Assembly (NCBI GenBank): GCA_029573495.1
Contig: JAKQEI010000250.1
Location: 1-52,210, forward strand
Origin: Bacteroidota bacterium
GTDB taxonomy: Bacteria > Bacteroidota > Bacteroidia > Flavobacteriales_F > PHOS-HE28
DNA: 52,210 nucleotides
Reading direction: 5' to 3'
Position numbers and translations under genes: made by a program. How positions within the stretch are numbered: position 1 is the first letter of the stretch; each line of letters starts with the position of its first letter. The notes under the pieces were generated by a model. That model did not search any database, had not been told where the DNA came from, and saw only the letters and a list, made by a program, of their open reading frames with translations. This document shows, in pieces, positions 1-6,395 of this stretch.

Positions 1-4
1 CGCC

Positions 5-676
5 ATGTACCTGCTCGTCACCGCGCGCAAGGGCATCAGCAGCGTCCAGCTTCACGCGCAGATCGGCGTCACGCAGAAAACCGCGTGGTTCATGCTCCAA
101 CGGCTCCGCGAGGCTTGCGGCAACGACCCTACCGAACTGGCGGGTATCGTGGAAATTGACGAAGCCTACATCGGCGGCAAGGAGGCCGCGAAGCACGAAA
201 GCAAGCGGCTGAACCTTGGCCGTGGCGGTGTCGGCAAGACTGCCGTGATCGCCGGTCGAGAGCGCGATAGCGGGCGCGTCAAGGCGGAGGTCCGCGCCAG
301 CGTAACCGGACGCAACGCGGTCGGCTTCGCTCACCGGCACGTTCAAGTCGGCTCGACCATCCACACAGACGAGAGCGGCATCTACAGCCGCGTTGGCGGG
401 TTGCTCTACCGGCACGAAACCATCAACCACGGCGCTGGCGAATACGTGCGCGGCGATGTGACCACGAACGGCATCGAGAGCGTGTTCGCGCTGCTCAAGC
501 GCGGACTGCACGGGGTCTACCACCACGCTTCGCCGAAGCACCTGCACCGCTATGTCGGGGAGTTCGCTTTCCGGCTTGGTGACGGCGACGTGAAGAACCA
601 CACGCTGCACCGGCTCGACCGCATGTTCGCCGCTGCAATCGGCCAGCGTCTCACCTACAAGGAACTGATCGCATGA
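5..676 (+). CDS. IS1595-family (ISXO2-like) transposase, N-terminus probably missing
   Basis: This is a DDE-type transposase that moves the IS by cut-and-paste. The visible 223 residues begin inside the DNA-binding/zinc-ribbon part (QKTAWFMLQRLR is the typical helix before the catalytic core). The first catalytic aspartate is in EIDEAYIGGK, the second in IHTDESGIY, and the third position lies in TTNGIESVFALLKRG, where ISXO2-like enzymes carry N/E and a following K. Family members are usually around 300 residues, so about 80 residues are probably outside the window; the ATG at 5 is then internal. Codon use (frequent CTC and GAG) is unlike all downstream genes. Confidence 0.9.
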   Translation: MYLLVTARKGISSVQLHAQIGVTQKTAWFMLQRLREACGNDPTELAGIVEIDEAYIGGKEAAKHESKRLNLGRGGVGKTAVIAGRERDSGRVKAEVRASVTGRNAVGFAHRHVQVGSTIHTDESGIYSRVGGLLYRHETINHGAGEYVRGDVTTNGIESVFALLKRGLHGVYHHASPKHLHRYVGEFAFRLGDGDVKNHTLHRLDRMFAAAIGQRLTYKELIA

Positions 677-813
677 GCGACGCAATCCGCGCCATCCTCG
701 ACGCCGTAACAGACCGCGTTCTCGCCTACCGCCCGAAGGAGAAGGGCGAGTGGGCAAAGCGAACCGAGCGCAAGGTGAAGCGCCAGCGCAAGAAGGTCGA
801 GGCGGATGACTAA
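673..813 (+). CDS. Small basic protein accompanying the transposase
   Basis: A 46-residue ORF starts inside the transposase stop (ATGA overlap at 673-676). It is highly charged, with a C-terminal basic run (RTERKVKRQRKKVEADD). It lies inside the proposed IS boundaries and shares the IS base usage, so it is probably an IS passenger or accessory ORF and not a phage gene. I do not recognise a family. Confidence 0.55.
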   Translation: MSDAIRAILDAVTDRVLAYRPKEKGEWAKRTERKVKRQRKKVEADD

Positions 814-820
814 TGACCTC

Positions 821-842
821 GGGAGTCATCTATATAATTCCC
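821..842. repeat. Probable right terminal inverted repeat of the IS
   Basis: The segment starts GGGAGTCATC and ends AATTCCC. Read inward from the right it begins GGGAATTATATAG, compatible with the GGG-type ends of IS1595 elements. The matching left end is outside the window, so this is an assignment from position and base composition. It contains TATAAT (833-838), a perfect -10 hexamer, without a good -35 at 16-18 bases upstream. Confidence 0.45.
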
Positions 843-845
843 AAC

Positions 846-917
846 ATGAAGGTGGTGCTGGACAAGCTGGAACAACTGGTGGCCGACGCCACCGCAGCGA
901 ACGGACCGAAGTCATGA
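846..917 (+). CDS. Tiny ORF at the IS junction, possibly the remnant of a disrupted gene
   Basis: A 23-residue ORF (begins MKVVLDKLEQ) starts 4 bases after the IS end and overlaps the next gene's start as ATGA (914-917). Its start codon lies within the candidate target duplication, so the ORF may be the tail of a phage gene cut by the IS, or a short leader peptide coupled to the next gene. No family can be assigned at this length. Confidence 0.35.
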   Translation: MKVVLDKLEQLVADATAANGPKS

Positions 918-1237
918 GCATGAAGAAGTTCAAGACCGTTGAAGAATTGCTGGAAGACCCGGCCCGATGGATCAAGGCAACTGGTGCCGTGACTGCCGAA
1001 GGCAAGGCAGTGTCTGTGGACCACAAGGACGCCTGCGCCTTCTGCCTGGTCGGCGCACTGTCCAAAGTCTACGGCCACGGCTACGACTTGCAGCTTGCCA
1101 AGGAAAAGGTGCGGGCTGCCATCAGCAGGCGACTGGATGATGTCAGACTGCCTTACAGCAAGATCATCTACTGGAACGACGATCCGGCGACCACCCACGC
1201 CGATGTCATGGAAGTTGTGAGGGAAGCACATGTCTGA
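914..1237 (+). CDS. DUF6197-like small protein
   Basis: This 107-residue protein begins MSMKKFKTVEELL; the ATG at 914 overlaps the upstream stop (ATGA), and a second ATG at 920 is possible. The central pattern, a wxxG run (ARWIKATGAV) followed by CAFCLVGALSKVYG with two cysteines and a Gly-Ala, resembles the DUF6197 family of small phage and bacterial proteins of unknown function. It starts the run of small genes after the IS and overlaps the next gene by 8 bases. Confidence 0.55.
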   Translation: MSMKKFKTVEELLEDPARWIKATGAVTAEGKAVSVDHKDACAFCLVGALSKVYGHGYDLQLAKEKVRAAISRRLDDVRLPYSKIIYWNDDPATTHADVMEVVREAHV

Positions 1238-1475
1238 AAACTTCGACCGATTCCACGGGATCGTGACTGTCTGCATCGGCGCTGGTCTGATCGGGCTGCC
1301 GGGTTCCATCGGGTTCGGATTCCTGACCATGTGGTGTCACTTGTTCGAACTGTCTGGCGTTGACGTGCCAGACGGATTGCTGACAGGGCTGGCACGTTTG
1401 ACCATTGGCAGCATCACCGTCCTGTTCGGTGCCATCTTCACGGCGATCTTCGCGGCGGTGCACTATGCTGAATGA
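1230..1475 (+). CDS. Small membrane protein, two predicted TM segments
   Basis: The 81-residue product has two hydrophobic stretches, about residues 9-33 (GIVTVCIGAGLIGLPG...) and 52-77 (LARLTIGSITVLFGAIFTAI). It should sit in the inner membrane. An AGGGAA ribosome site precedes the ATG, which lies inside the end of the previous gene. The next tiny membrane gene overlaps its 3' end. No family recognised; early-region membrane proteins of this size are often involved in host takeover or superinfection exclusion, but nothing here shows that. Confidence 0.65.
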   Translation: MSENFDRFHGIVTVCIGAGLIGLPGSIGFGFLTMWCHLFELSGVDVPDGLLTGLARLTIGSITVLFGAIFTAIFAAVHYAE

Positions 1476-1554
1476 ACTGACGGCCATTGCAACGATCCCA
1501 CCACTGGCTGTCCTGTTCGTGATCGGCATGTGCTGGGCGCTGTCGAAGAAGTAA
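1465..1554 (+). CDS. Tiny single-TM protein (29 aa)
   Basis: The ORF overlaps the preceding membrane gene by 11 bases in another frame. It encodes a single hydrophobic helix (about residues 8-25, IATIPPLAVLFVIGMCWAL) followed by a basic SKK tail, a typical small inner-membrane peptide. Its compact fit between two genes supports it being real; function unknown. Confidence 0.5.
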   Translation: MLNELTAIATIPPLAVLFVIGMCWALSKK

Positions 1555-1557
1555 GCC

Positions 1558-1743
1558 ATGGCAGTCAACCGGCAGATTATGGTCTACACCGCCAAGGGCT
1601 GGGCATTCGAACCACACCCGAACGATGCCGTGGCCCTGCACGTCCGTGGCTTCGCCAACAGGGCTGAACTGATCCGTGGCGTCCGGGCTGCGCTTCCGTG
1701 CAGCTGTCGCCGCTGTAAGGCGGTTGACGGCATCACCGGCTGA
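1558..1743 (+). CDS. Hypothetical protein (61 aa)
   Basis: A short protein starting MAVNRQIMVYTAKGW, with a C-terminal CSCRRC cysteine cluster (about residues 49-54) that could bind metal. It starts 3 bases after the stop of the preceding tiny gene, so it appears translationally linked. No family recognised. Confidence 0.55.
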   Translation: MAVNRQIMVYTAKGWAFEPHPNDAVALHVRGFANRAELIRGVRAALPCSCRRCKAVDGITG

Positions 1744-1773
1744 CGGCAGACTGCAAGCTGGAAAGGACATCCC

Positions 1774-2055
1774 ATGAAGACCGTCTGGCTTGCAGTCTAC
1801 ATCCTGACATCGAACGGCTGGCACCTTGGCGACCAGCTGGACGGCTGGGCACCGCGCCGACAGCCAGACATGGCCACATGCGTGGAGCGCAAGGACTTCG
1901 CCAACAGCACCATCCCGCCGGACGGAATCAAGCAGTGGGCATGGGTGTGCTGCGAAGGACCGATCCGCGATCACGAACGGCTGGAAGCACCCAAGGTGGT
2001 GGACCGCCTGATCCTGCTTGGGCTGCTGCGTCTTCACCATCCGTTTACCATGTGA
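1774..2055 (+). CDS. Hypothetical protein (93 aa)
   Basis: An AAGGA ribosome site precedes the ATG by about 8 bases. The N-terminus (MKTVWLAVYILTSNGWHLG) is moderately hydrophobic but looks more like a beta strand than a clear signal peptide. The middle has several Cys and Trp (TCVERKDF, WAWVCCEGP). The last codons contain the TTTACC element of a promoter candidate for the next gene. Function unknown. Confidence 0.6.
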   Translation: MKTVWLAVYILTSNGWHLGDQLDGWAPRRQPDMATCVERKDFANSTIPPDGIKQWAWVCCEGPIRDHERLEAPKVVDRLILLGLLRLHHPFTM

Positions 2056-2095
2056 CGACCTGACGCTGGACGTGTCCGAATTGCGTGGCTAGGGT
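2044..2095 (+). promoter_or_regulatory. Candidate cassette promoter (TTTACC-N17-TGGACG-N17-TAGGGT)
   Basis: TTTACC at 2044, TGGACG at 2067 and TAGGGT at 2090 match the cassette promoter layout seen elsewhere in the window (upstream hexamer exactly 23 bases before the -35), with one extra spacer base. The -10-like hexamer is 41 bases before the next ATG, within the 34-44 range of the others. It has no hairpin. This is a weaker member of the set. Confidence 0.35.
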
Positions 2096-2130
2096 TCGGA
2101 CAGTTGAACACGAACTGAAAGGAACTGACC

Positions 2131-2445
2131 ATGACTGCTTCGTTCACCCTGATGACCCAGAAGACCATCGCCAAGCTGGAACTGGCTGGCGTGGACGCCA
2201 TCGAAGTGGCAGCAGTGGTGCAGCAGCATCGCATGGCCCAGCGCAATCAGGGTGGCCGCTACGTGCAGCCCAAGCGCGAAGCCATCCGGGCTGCCGTCAA
2301 GTACATGGCACCCGACGCCGCGATGACTGCCGTGGTGTCCGTGGTCATGAACCCCGATGACAGTGTTGACTGCATCAAGATTGGCCGCCGTGGTGGCGTG
2401 ACCATCCTTGCGAACCTGCTGGACCAGCGCGGCACCGCCGTCTGA
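2131..2445 (+). CDS. Hypothetical protein (104 aa)
   Basis: The start is set by the shared leader (GAAAGGAACTGACCATG). The protein is soluble and probably alpha/beta, with VDAIEVAAVVQQHR and a C-terminal DCIKIGRRGGVTILANLL. It is the first gene of a possible transcription unit behind the candidate promoter at 2044-2095. No family recognised. Confidence 0.6.
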   Translation: MTASFTLMTQKTIAKLELAGVDAIEVAAVVQQHRMAQRNQGGRYVQPKREAIRAAVKYMAPDAAMTAVVSVVMNPDDSVDCIKIGRRGGVTILANLLDQRGTAV

Positions 2446-2479
2446 TCCAGCCCATTAACCCGAACAGGAGAACTGACCA

Positions 2480-2887
2480 ATGGCTACCACCGAAGAAATC
2501 AAGCAGCGCTGTGCCGAACAGAACGCCAAGCTGGAAGCCAGCTGTGTGGCCGACAGGGTGAACTGCGCGAAGGGTGCTTTCCTGATCGACGCTGGCGACT
2601 GGGCCATGCGCCACACGCTGGACCTGATCCTGCAAGAACTGTATGACTGGTATGGACCGGACGAAGCCTTCAACGTTTCGATGGAGTTCAGCCCGTCTGA
2701 TCTATGCCACAAGCTGCGCATTGCCAACATGGGCAAGACCGTGGCAGTGTATCTGCAATACAGCTGGCACCGGATCGGTTTGCACAAGGCACTGGAAGCA
2801 TGTGGCGTTCAATACTCGTATCAGCACTGGCCGCCCTATACTGGACGACCGACTGTTCCGGCGGAAGTGTTCATGCAGCCCAGCTAA
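2480..2887 (+). CDS. Hypothetical protein (135 aa)
   Basis: The full leader AACAGGAGAACTGACCAATG precedes the start. The protein has a helical N-terminus with two Cys (EEIKQRCAEQNAKLEASC) and a C-terminal aromatic/proline part. Its 3' 88 bases are overlapped in another frame by the next, secreted, protein. Function unknown. Confidence 0.65.
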   Translation: MATTEEIKQRCAEQNAKLEASCVADRVNCAKGAFLIDAGDWAMRHTLDLILQELYDWYGPDEAFNVSMEFSPSDLCHKLRIANMGKTVAVYLQYSWHRIGLHKALEACGVQYSYQHWPPYTGRPTVPAEVFMQPS

Positions 2888-3201
2888 AGCACCCACCTGC
2901 CGGGCAGCACGACCCCTACCATGGCGTGCACAATCCCTACACGAAGCTGCCGTGCTGCAATGGCGAAGACTGCCAGCCAGTCAACATGGAACAGGTGGAG
3001 TTCGATTCGGACGCCGGGCTGATCTGGGTGACGGAAGCAGACGGCCAGCGGTACAGCTTCCCCATGGATCAGGTGCAGCCCAGCCACGACCACCGGATGC
3101 ACTATTGCCGCTGGAAGGTGGCACCGAAGGGCTGGGACCGCGAACAGGTGGAACGCTACACGAAGCCGATCCGCTGCTTCTTGGTGCCGGGCAGCACCTG
3201 A
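2800..3201 (+). CDS. Secreted/periplasmic hypothetical protein with signal peptide
   Basis: I chose the ATG at 2800 because it gives a good signal peptide: basic start (MWR), hydrophobic core (SILVSALAALYW) and a VHA cleavage site near residue 26. The mature part carries a CCNGEDCQPV motif and a C-terminal YTKPIRCFLVP. This layout is familiar from small exported proteins of unknown function in alphaproteobacteria (paired Cys near the N-terminus and a terminal RC(F/L)(F/L)VP), consistent with an alphaproteobacterial host. It overlaps the previous gene by 88 bases out of frame. Confidence 0.65.
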   Translation: MWRSILVSALAALYWTTDCSGGSVHAAQLKHPPAGQHDPYHGVHNPYTKLPCCNGEDCQPVNMEQVEFDSDAGLIWVTEADGQRYSFPMDQVQPSHDHRMHYCRWKVAPKGWDREQVERYTKPIRCFLVPGST

Positions 3202-3274
3202 TCGAAAAGTCAAGGCAGCCGTGGCCTGTGGCCTGTGCTAAGACACCCGCGTCATCAACACAGGAGACAGACAC

Positions 3275-3556
3275 ATGCCCGCATCGCTTGCTGAAGACTT
3301 TGCCTACTGGCTGGCCAACCCGTCCAGCCCGGCGTTCAACGAAGGCACCAACATGGTGGAATTCTGGGGCGGTTACGATGGCCTGATCAGCTTCCTGAAC
3401 GAAGCTGGGATGCTGTCGCACCCGGACATCGCCACCCAGCGCAGCGGTTCCATTATCTGGAACACGCACCTGTCCGGCCAGACCTTCCATGGTGTGACCT
3501 TCACCACCTACTACGGCACCGGAAATCAGCCGATCATTTGCGCCGTGAACTTCTGA
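3275..3556 (+). CDS. Hypothetical protein (93 aa)
   Basis: CACAGGAGACAGACACATG gives a strong ribosome site. The protein is rich in aromatic residues (FAYWLANP, MVEFWGGYDG, HLSGQTFHGVTFTTYYG) and has no TM segment. A TGCTAAGAC sequence 36 bases before the start sits where the -10 lies in the other cassettes, but no convincing -35 is present. It is followed by a terminator hairpin. Function unknown. Confidence 0.65.
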   Translation: MPASLAEDFAYWLANPSSPAFNEGTNMVEFWGGYDGLISFLNEAGMLSHPDIATQRSGSIIWNTHLSGQTFHGVTFTTYYGTGNQPIICAVNF

Positions 3557-3570
3557 CCGACTACCAAGCA

Positions 3571-3621
3571 TTAACCATGCGACAACCCGCCACTGGACAA
3601 TCCCGGTGGCGGGTTTATTGT
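3571..3621 (+). promoter_or_regulatory. Cassette promoter with built-in hairpin (TTAACC-N17-TGGACA-N16-TATTGT)
   Basis: TTAACC (3571), TGGACA (3594) and TATTGT (3616) have the same spacing as in four other cassettes. The 16-base spacer is the 3' arm of a terminator hairpin. The -10 is 44 bases before the ATG of the next gene. The exact spacing across separate sites is the main support; expression is not shown. Confidence 0.55.
3584..3620 (+). terminator. Rho-independent terminator
   Basis: AACCCGCCAC (3584-3593) pairs with GTGGCGGGTT (3606-3615), a perfect 10-bp stem with a 12-base loop, followed by TATTG. It lies 27 bases after the previous stop codon. Confidence 0.75.
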
Positions 3622-3659
3622 TGGCTTCATCGAACTGACCACGAACAAGGAACTGACCA

Positions 3660-3887
3660 ATGACCCTGACCTTCGAAACCGGCAAGACCTACAGCACCCG
3701 CAGCATCTGCGACCACGACTGCATCATCAGCATCACCGTCGAACGCCGCACGGCCAAGATGGTGGTGACGACCGAAGGCAAGCGCCTTCGCATCGTTGAA
3801 GACTACAAGGGCAACGAAGCCGTGTATCCTTGGGGCAGCGGTTACAGCATGTGCCCGATGATCGGCGCAGACGATGTGAGGGCATGA
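3660..3887 (+). CDS. Hypothetical protein (75 aa)
   Basis: The shared leader (AAGGAACTGACCAATG) sets the start. The protein looks all-beta (TFETGKTYSTRSICDHDCIISITVERR) with three Cys. It is the first gene of an overlapping run that continues to about 8635; the next gene begins in its stop codon (ATGA). Function unknown. Confidence 0.65.
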   Translation: MTLTFETGKTYSTRSICDHDCIISITVERRTAKMVVTTEGKRLRIVEDYKGNEAVYPWGSGYSMCPMIGADDVRA

Positions 3888-4132
3888 ACATGGGCATCCT
3901 TCTCACCCGCTGGGCACCTGTTGAAGAAGCACCGATCCACCACGTGGAAGTGTGGTTCGACCACTACACCCGCGTGTGGACCGTGCAGCGCATGACCGTC
4001 GCCTGCGACCAGATCGGCCACGCTGAACACGCCCACGCCAAGTCTGACGCCATCAGCACCGCCCGCAGCTATGGCGTGCCAGTGCATGTCTACAAGAACG
4101 GAAACCAACTGGACAGGACCATCAAACCATGA
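3884..4132 (+). CDS. Hypothetical protein (82 aa)
   Basis: The ATG at 3884 overlaps the previous TGA; a second in-frame ATG is at 3890. The protein (MNMGILLTRWAPVEEAP...) has several His (HHVEVWFDHY, HAEHAHAK) and a predicted beta-beta-alpha pattern. It overlaps the next gene by ATGA. No family recognised. Confidence 0.6.
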   Translation: MNMGILLTRWAPVEEAPIHHVEVWFDHYTRVWTVQRMTVACDQIGHAEHAHAKSDAISTARSYGVPVHVYKNGNQLDRTIKP

Positions 4133-4374
4133 CCAAGCCACGCGCACCACAACACGTCATCAATCGCCTGAAGGAACTGCGCAAGGTATGTTCCATGGAG
4201 ACGGCACGCTTCGGGATGCCGACTGAAAAGGTGACGTTGACCGGACCAGTCTTCCATGGCGAAGACACCCACATGGTGGTGGATGACTTCATCAAAAAGC
4301 GGACCAGTCCGTGGCGGCAGACGTGGGTTCTGCCGGAACTGGACAAACTGATCGACTGGGCAACAGGAGAATAA
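4129..4374 (+). CDS. Hypothetical protein (81 aa)
   Basis: A basic N-terminus (MTKPRAPQHVINRLKELRK) is followed by a mixed region ending in WVLPELDKLIDWATGE. It starts in the stop of the previous gene and ends 5 bases before the nucleotide hydrolase gene, so it belongs to the same operon. Function unknown. Confidence 0.6.
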   Translation: MTKPRAPQHVINRLKELRKVCSMETARFGMPTEKVTLTGPVFHGEDTHMVVDDFIKKRTSPWRQTWVLPELDKLIDWATGE

Positions 4375-4379
4375 GCCAC

Positions 4380-4817
4380 ATGACTGACACCAAGCCGACC
4401 AACCCGAAGGACGCCATCGGCAACCGCAAGCTGTCCACATTCTTCATCCCACCTGCGGGCATCATCGAACAGGCCAAGGCGCACTTCGACGGTGCCGTGA
4501 AGTACAGCGCATTCAACTGGCGCGAAGCTGGCGTCCGTGCGTCCGTGTACATCGCAGCCATCGACCGGCACCGGATGGCCTTCCTTGACGGGGAAGACTT
4601 CGCGCCGGACAGCAAGGTCCACCACCTTGGGCACATTGCCGCCTGTTGCAACATCATGCTGGACAGCATTGCCATCGGCAACTTCGTGGACGACCGCCCA
4701 CCGCCGGGCACATTCAGCTGTGACGTGGCTGCTGCCAACGACTGGGTGGCCGCCCGGCTGGAACGCCACGAACGTGAACTGGCTGCGAAGATCGAAGCCA
4801 ACCTGAAGGGACGCTGA
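4380..4817 (+). CDS. dATP/dGTP diphosphohydrolase-like protein (DUF5664 type)
   Basis: The 145-residue protein matches the phage dATP/dGTP diphosphohydrolase (all-alpha NTP pyrophosphatase) pattern: NPKDAIG near residues 8-14, GAVKYSAFNWRE about 40-51, YIAAIDRHRMAFLDGED about 58-74 with the acidic metal-binding residues, then HHLGHIAACCNIMLD. In this family the enzyme hydrolyses purine dNTPs to dNMPs, tuning the nucleotide pool or, in Z-genome phages, supplying dGMP for dZ synthesis. No PurZ-like gene is visible here, so ordinary pool control is the safer reading. The start is the ATG after GGAGAATAAGCCAC; earlier ATGs lie inside the upstream gene. Confidence 0.8.
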   Translation: MTDTKPTNPKDAIGNRKLSTFFIPPAGIIEQAKAHFDGAVKYSAFNWREAGVRASVYIAAIDRHRMAFLDGEDFAPDSKVHHLGHIAACCNIMLDSIAIGNFVDDRPPPGTFSCDVAAANDWVAARLERHERELAAKIEANLKGR

Positions 4818-4818
4818 C

Positions 4819-5289
4819 ATGCACAGGAACTGGAAGGTCTATGGGGAAGTGAACCCCACGCCTGCCAAGGGCGGCAAGAAGGTGACGCAATACATTCTGA
4901 TGCACTACACACCGGAGAAGCTGCCGGTGGTGTTGAAGACATCCGGCGGACTGCCAGACATTTTCACCACCGCAGCCATCGCCCAGCAGTGGGCTGACCA
5001 GCTGAACGAATGGGACAAGAAGTTGTCCATCACTGTCCGTCAGCAGGATGCCTGCATGGACATGATCAACAAGCTGTGCGGGATGAAGAAGACGTTGACC
5101 GACATGCGACGGTCGCCGGATCGCTACAAGGCAACCAAGGATGTCATCGGCAACATCCTGCACGAAATTGACGAAGCCATAGAATGGAACATTTCACTGT
5201 CCGCCACCTGCGACCGCAGCATCATTGAAGTGTGCCAGACCGCGAAGAACGAAGCCAACTACAAGCCGCGCTACGTGCAGCGGCACTGA
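4819..5289 (+). CDS. Hypothetical protein (156 aa)
   Basis: It starts one base after the diphosphohydrolase stop, with AAGGGA about 8 bases upstream. The N-terminal third looks beta-rich (KKVTQYILMHYTPEKLPVVL); the rest is helical with scattered Cys (QQDACMDMINKLCGMKK, HEIDEAIEWN). No family recognised. Confidence 0.65.
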   Translation: MHRNWKVYGEVNPTPAKGGKKVTQYILMHYTPEKLPVVLKTSGGLPDIFTTAAIAQQWADQLNEWDKKLSITVRQQDACMDMINKLCGMKKTLTDMRRSPDRYKATKDVIGNILHEIDEAIEWNISLSATCDRSIIEVCQTAKNEANYKPRYVQRH

Positions 5290-5305
5290 ACAGGAGAACG
5301 GAACC

Positions 5306-5536
5306 ATGAACACCAACACCACCAGCCCGGACATCACCGGCCTGCCTTACTACACCACCAGCTTCAACCGCGCCATGGCGTCCGGGCTGACCGCCTTCGA
5401 CATGCGCGACCAAGCTGGCCAGCTTCAGGCGCACGCACTGCGCTACCACCGCGAAGCAGCTGCCATCGCCGCACAGGCGTGGTTCGACGCTGCCGAAGCC
5501 GTGGCGCTGGGCAAGCGGATGGAGTGCGCGGCATGA
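5306..5536 (+). CDS. Hypothetical protein (76 aa)
   Basis: CAGGAGAACGGAACCATG sets the start. The C-terminal half is a long alanine-rich helix (HREAAAIAAQAWFDAAEAVAL). It overlaps the next gene by ATGA. Function unknown. Confidence 0.6.
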   Translation: MNTNTTSPDITGLPYYTTSFNRAMASGLTAFDMRDQAGQLQAHALRYHREAAAIAAQAWFDAAEAVALGKRMECAA

Positions 5537-5715
5537 CAGTCGTGGTGGTCGGGCAAGACCCGAAACAGTTCAAGGAAGTCAGCTGCCGCAACTGCGGCGC
5601 ACGGCTGCGCTATTGCCGCGACGATGTGGAACATCGTTCCTATACCTGCTGCGGGAAGCCGGAAAGTGATGACATGATCCAATGCCCGCAGTGCACCCAC
5701 TGGGTGACTGTGTAA
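5533..5715 (+). CDS. Small zinc-ribbon protein (60 aa)
   Basis: Cysteines are arranged as CRNC (18, 21), C28, CC (39, 40) and CPQC (50, 53), consistent with one or two zinc knuckles. Such small ribbons in phage early regions often bind nucleic acid or host RNA polymerase, but nothing here fixes a target. The start overlaps the previous TGA (ATGA). Confidence 0.65.
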   Translation: MTVVVVGQDPKQFKEVSCRNCGARLRYCRDDVEHRSYTCCGKPESDDMIQCPQCTHWVTV

Positions 5716-5729
5716 CAGGAGACGGACAC

Positions 5730-5954
5730 ATGAACATCATGATCGAATGCAAGTTCGGTGGCTATCAGGGACCGACCACGGAAGTGCGGCTGAAGCTGGA
5801 TGCAATCGACACCGCTGGCCTGCCACTGGCTGAAAAGACGCTGGGTGATGCCTTGGACAAGCAAGGCAGGGAACCCGTGTCCCAGACGCTGGCGCGGCTG
5901 CTGTCTGTCGCCATCCAGATCGAAGCAGCTGCCGACATGAAGGAGCGGATGTGA
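5730..5954 (+). CDS. Hypothetical protein (74 aa)
   Basis: AACAGGAGACGGACACATG gives the start (MNIMIECKFGGYQG). The product is probably beta strands followed by two helices (AEKTLGDALDKQ, SQTLARLLSVAIQIEAAADMK). The stop overlaps the next start (TGATG). No family recognised. Confidence 0.6.
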   Translation: MNIMIECKFGGYQGPTTEVRLKLDAIDTAGLPLAEKTLGDALDKQGREPVSQTLARLLSVAIQIEAAADMKERM

Positions 5955-6205
5955 TGCGCCACAAGAAGATGACAGCCAACACCGTTGACGAAGTGCGGTG
6001 CTGGGTGGAGACGACAGCACACCACAAAGCTGGCTGGGAGTTCGACAAGGACGGTCAGCCCAGCCACCTGCGGCTGACCGGCTCACACGAAACCCTGCGC
6101 ATTCCAGTGGCCCTGAAGGAACGGTGCTTCCTGCGTGGTGGCGATGCCTACGACAGCAGGATGTATCGCTGGGACCACCACGCCGAACGCCGGCCGCTGG
6201 GCTGA
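5954..6205 (+). CDS. Hypothetical protein (83 aa)
   Basis: The ATG at 5954 shares a base with the upstream stop; a GTG at 5951 would add one residue. The protein is basic, with WVETTAHHKAGWEF and LRIPVALKERCF. It is followed after one base by a zinc-ribbon-like gene. Function unknown. Confidence 0.55.
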   Translation: MRHKKMTANTVDEVRCWVETTAHHKAGWEFDKDGQPSHLRLTGSHETLRIPVALKERCFLRGGDAYDSRMYRWDHHAERRPLG

Positions 6206-6206
6206 C

Positions 6207-6395
6207 ATGACTGCACACGACTGGTGCGACACCATGTTCTATTGCCGCAAGTGTGGGATGGCGCAAGCATCGTTCTTCAACGACAAGCGGCCCTGCACGA
6301 CAGCAGACAACGTGGTCGGAATCAGTCACTGGGTGCGACGCCGCAGCTTCGGGCTGAAGCTGGGAATGAACCTGAACGAAGGGAAACAGGAATGA
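6207..6395 (+). CDS. Small Cys-containing protein (62 aa), possible zinc ribbon
   Basis: Cys7, C13-RK-C16 and C30 could form a metal site. The C-terminal half is basic (HWVRRRSFGLKLGMN). It starts one base after the previous stop and overlaps the nuclease gene by ATGA. No family recognised. Confidence 0.55.
   Translation: MTAHDWCDTMFYCRKCGMAQASFFNDKRPCTTADNVVGISHWVRRRSFGLKLGMNLNEGKQE

Larger units (their letters stand above)
1..842 (+). mobile_element. Partial IS1595-family (ISXO2-like) insertion sequence, left end outside window
   Basis: The stretch holds an ISXO2-like transposase and a tiny accessory ORF, then ends at a GGG...CCC-bounded AT-rich segment (821-842) that I read as the right terminal repeat. 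IS1595 elements usually have ends starting GG(G/C) and make 8-bp target duplications; AACATGAA at 843-850 could be one copy, but the other copy is not in the window. Base use changes sharply at the proposed boundary: CTC occurs about 12 times before 842 and almost never after. The left end is cut off by the window edge. Confidence 0.75.

Noticed and set aside
4380..4817. Z-genome (2-aminoadenine) DNA system
   Set aside because: The diphosphohydrolase is compatible, but no PurZ or DNA polymerase is visible, so a modified genome cannot be supported.
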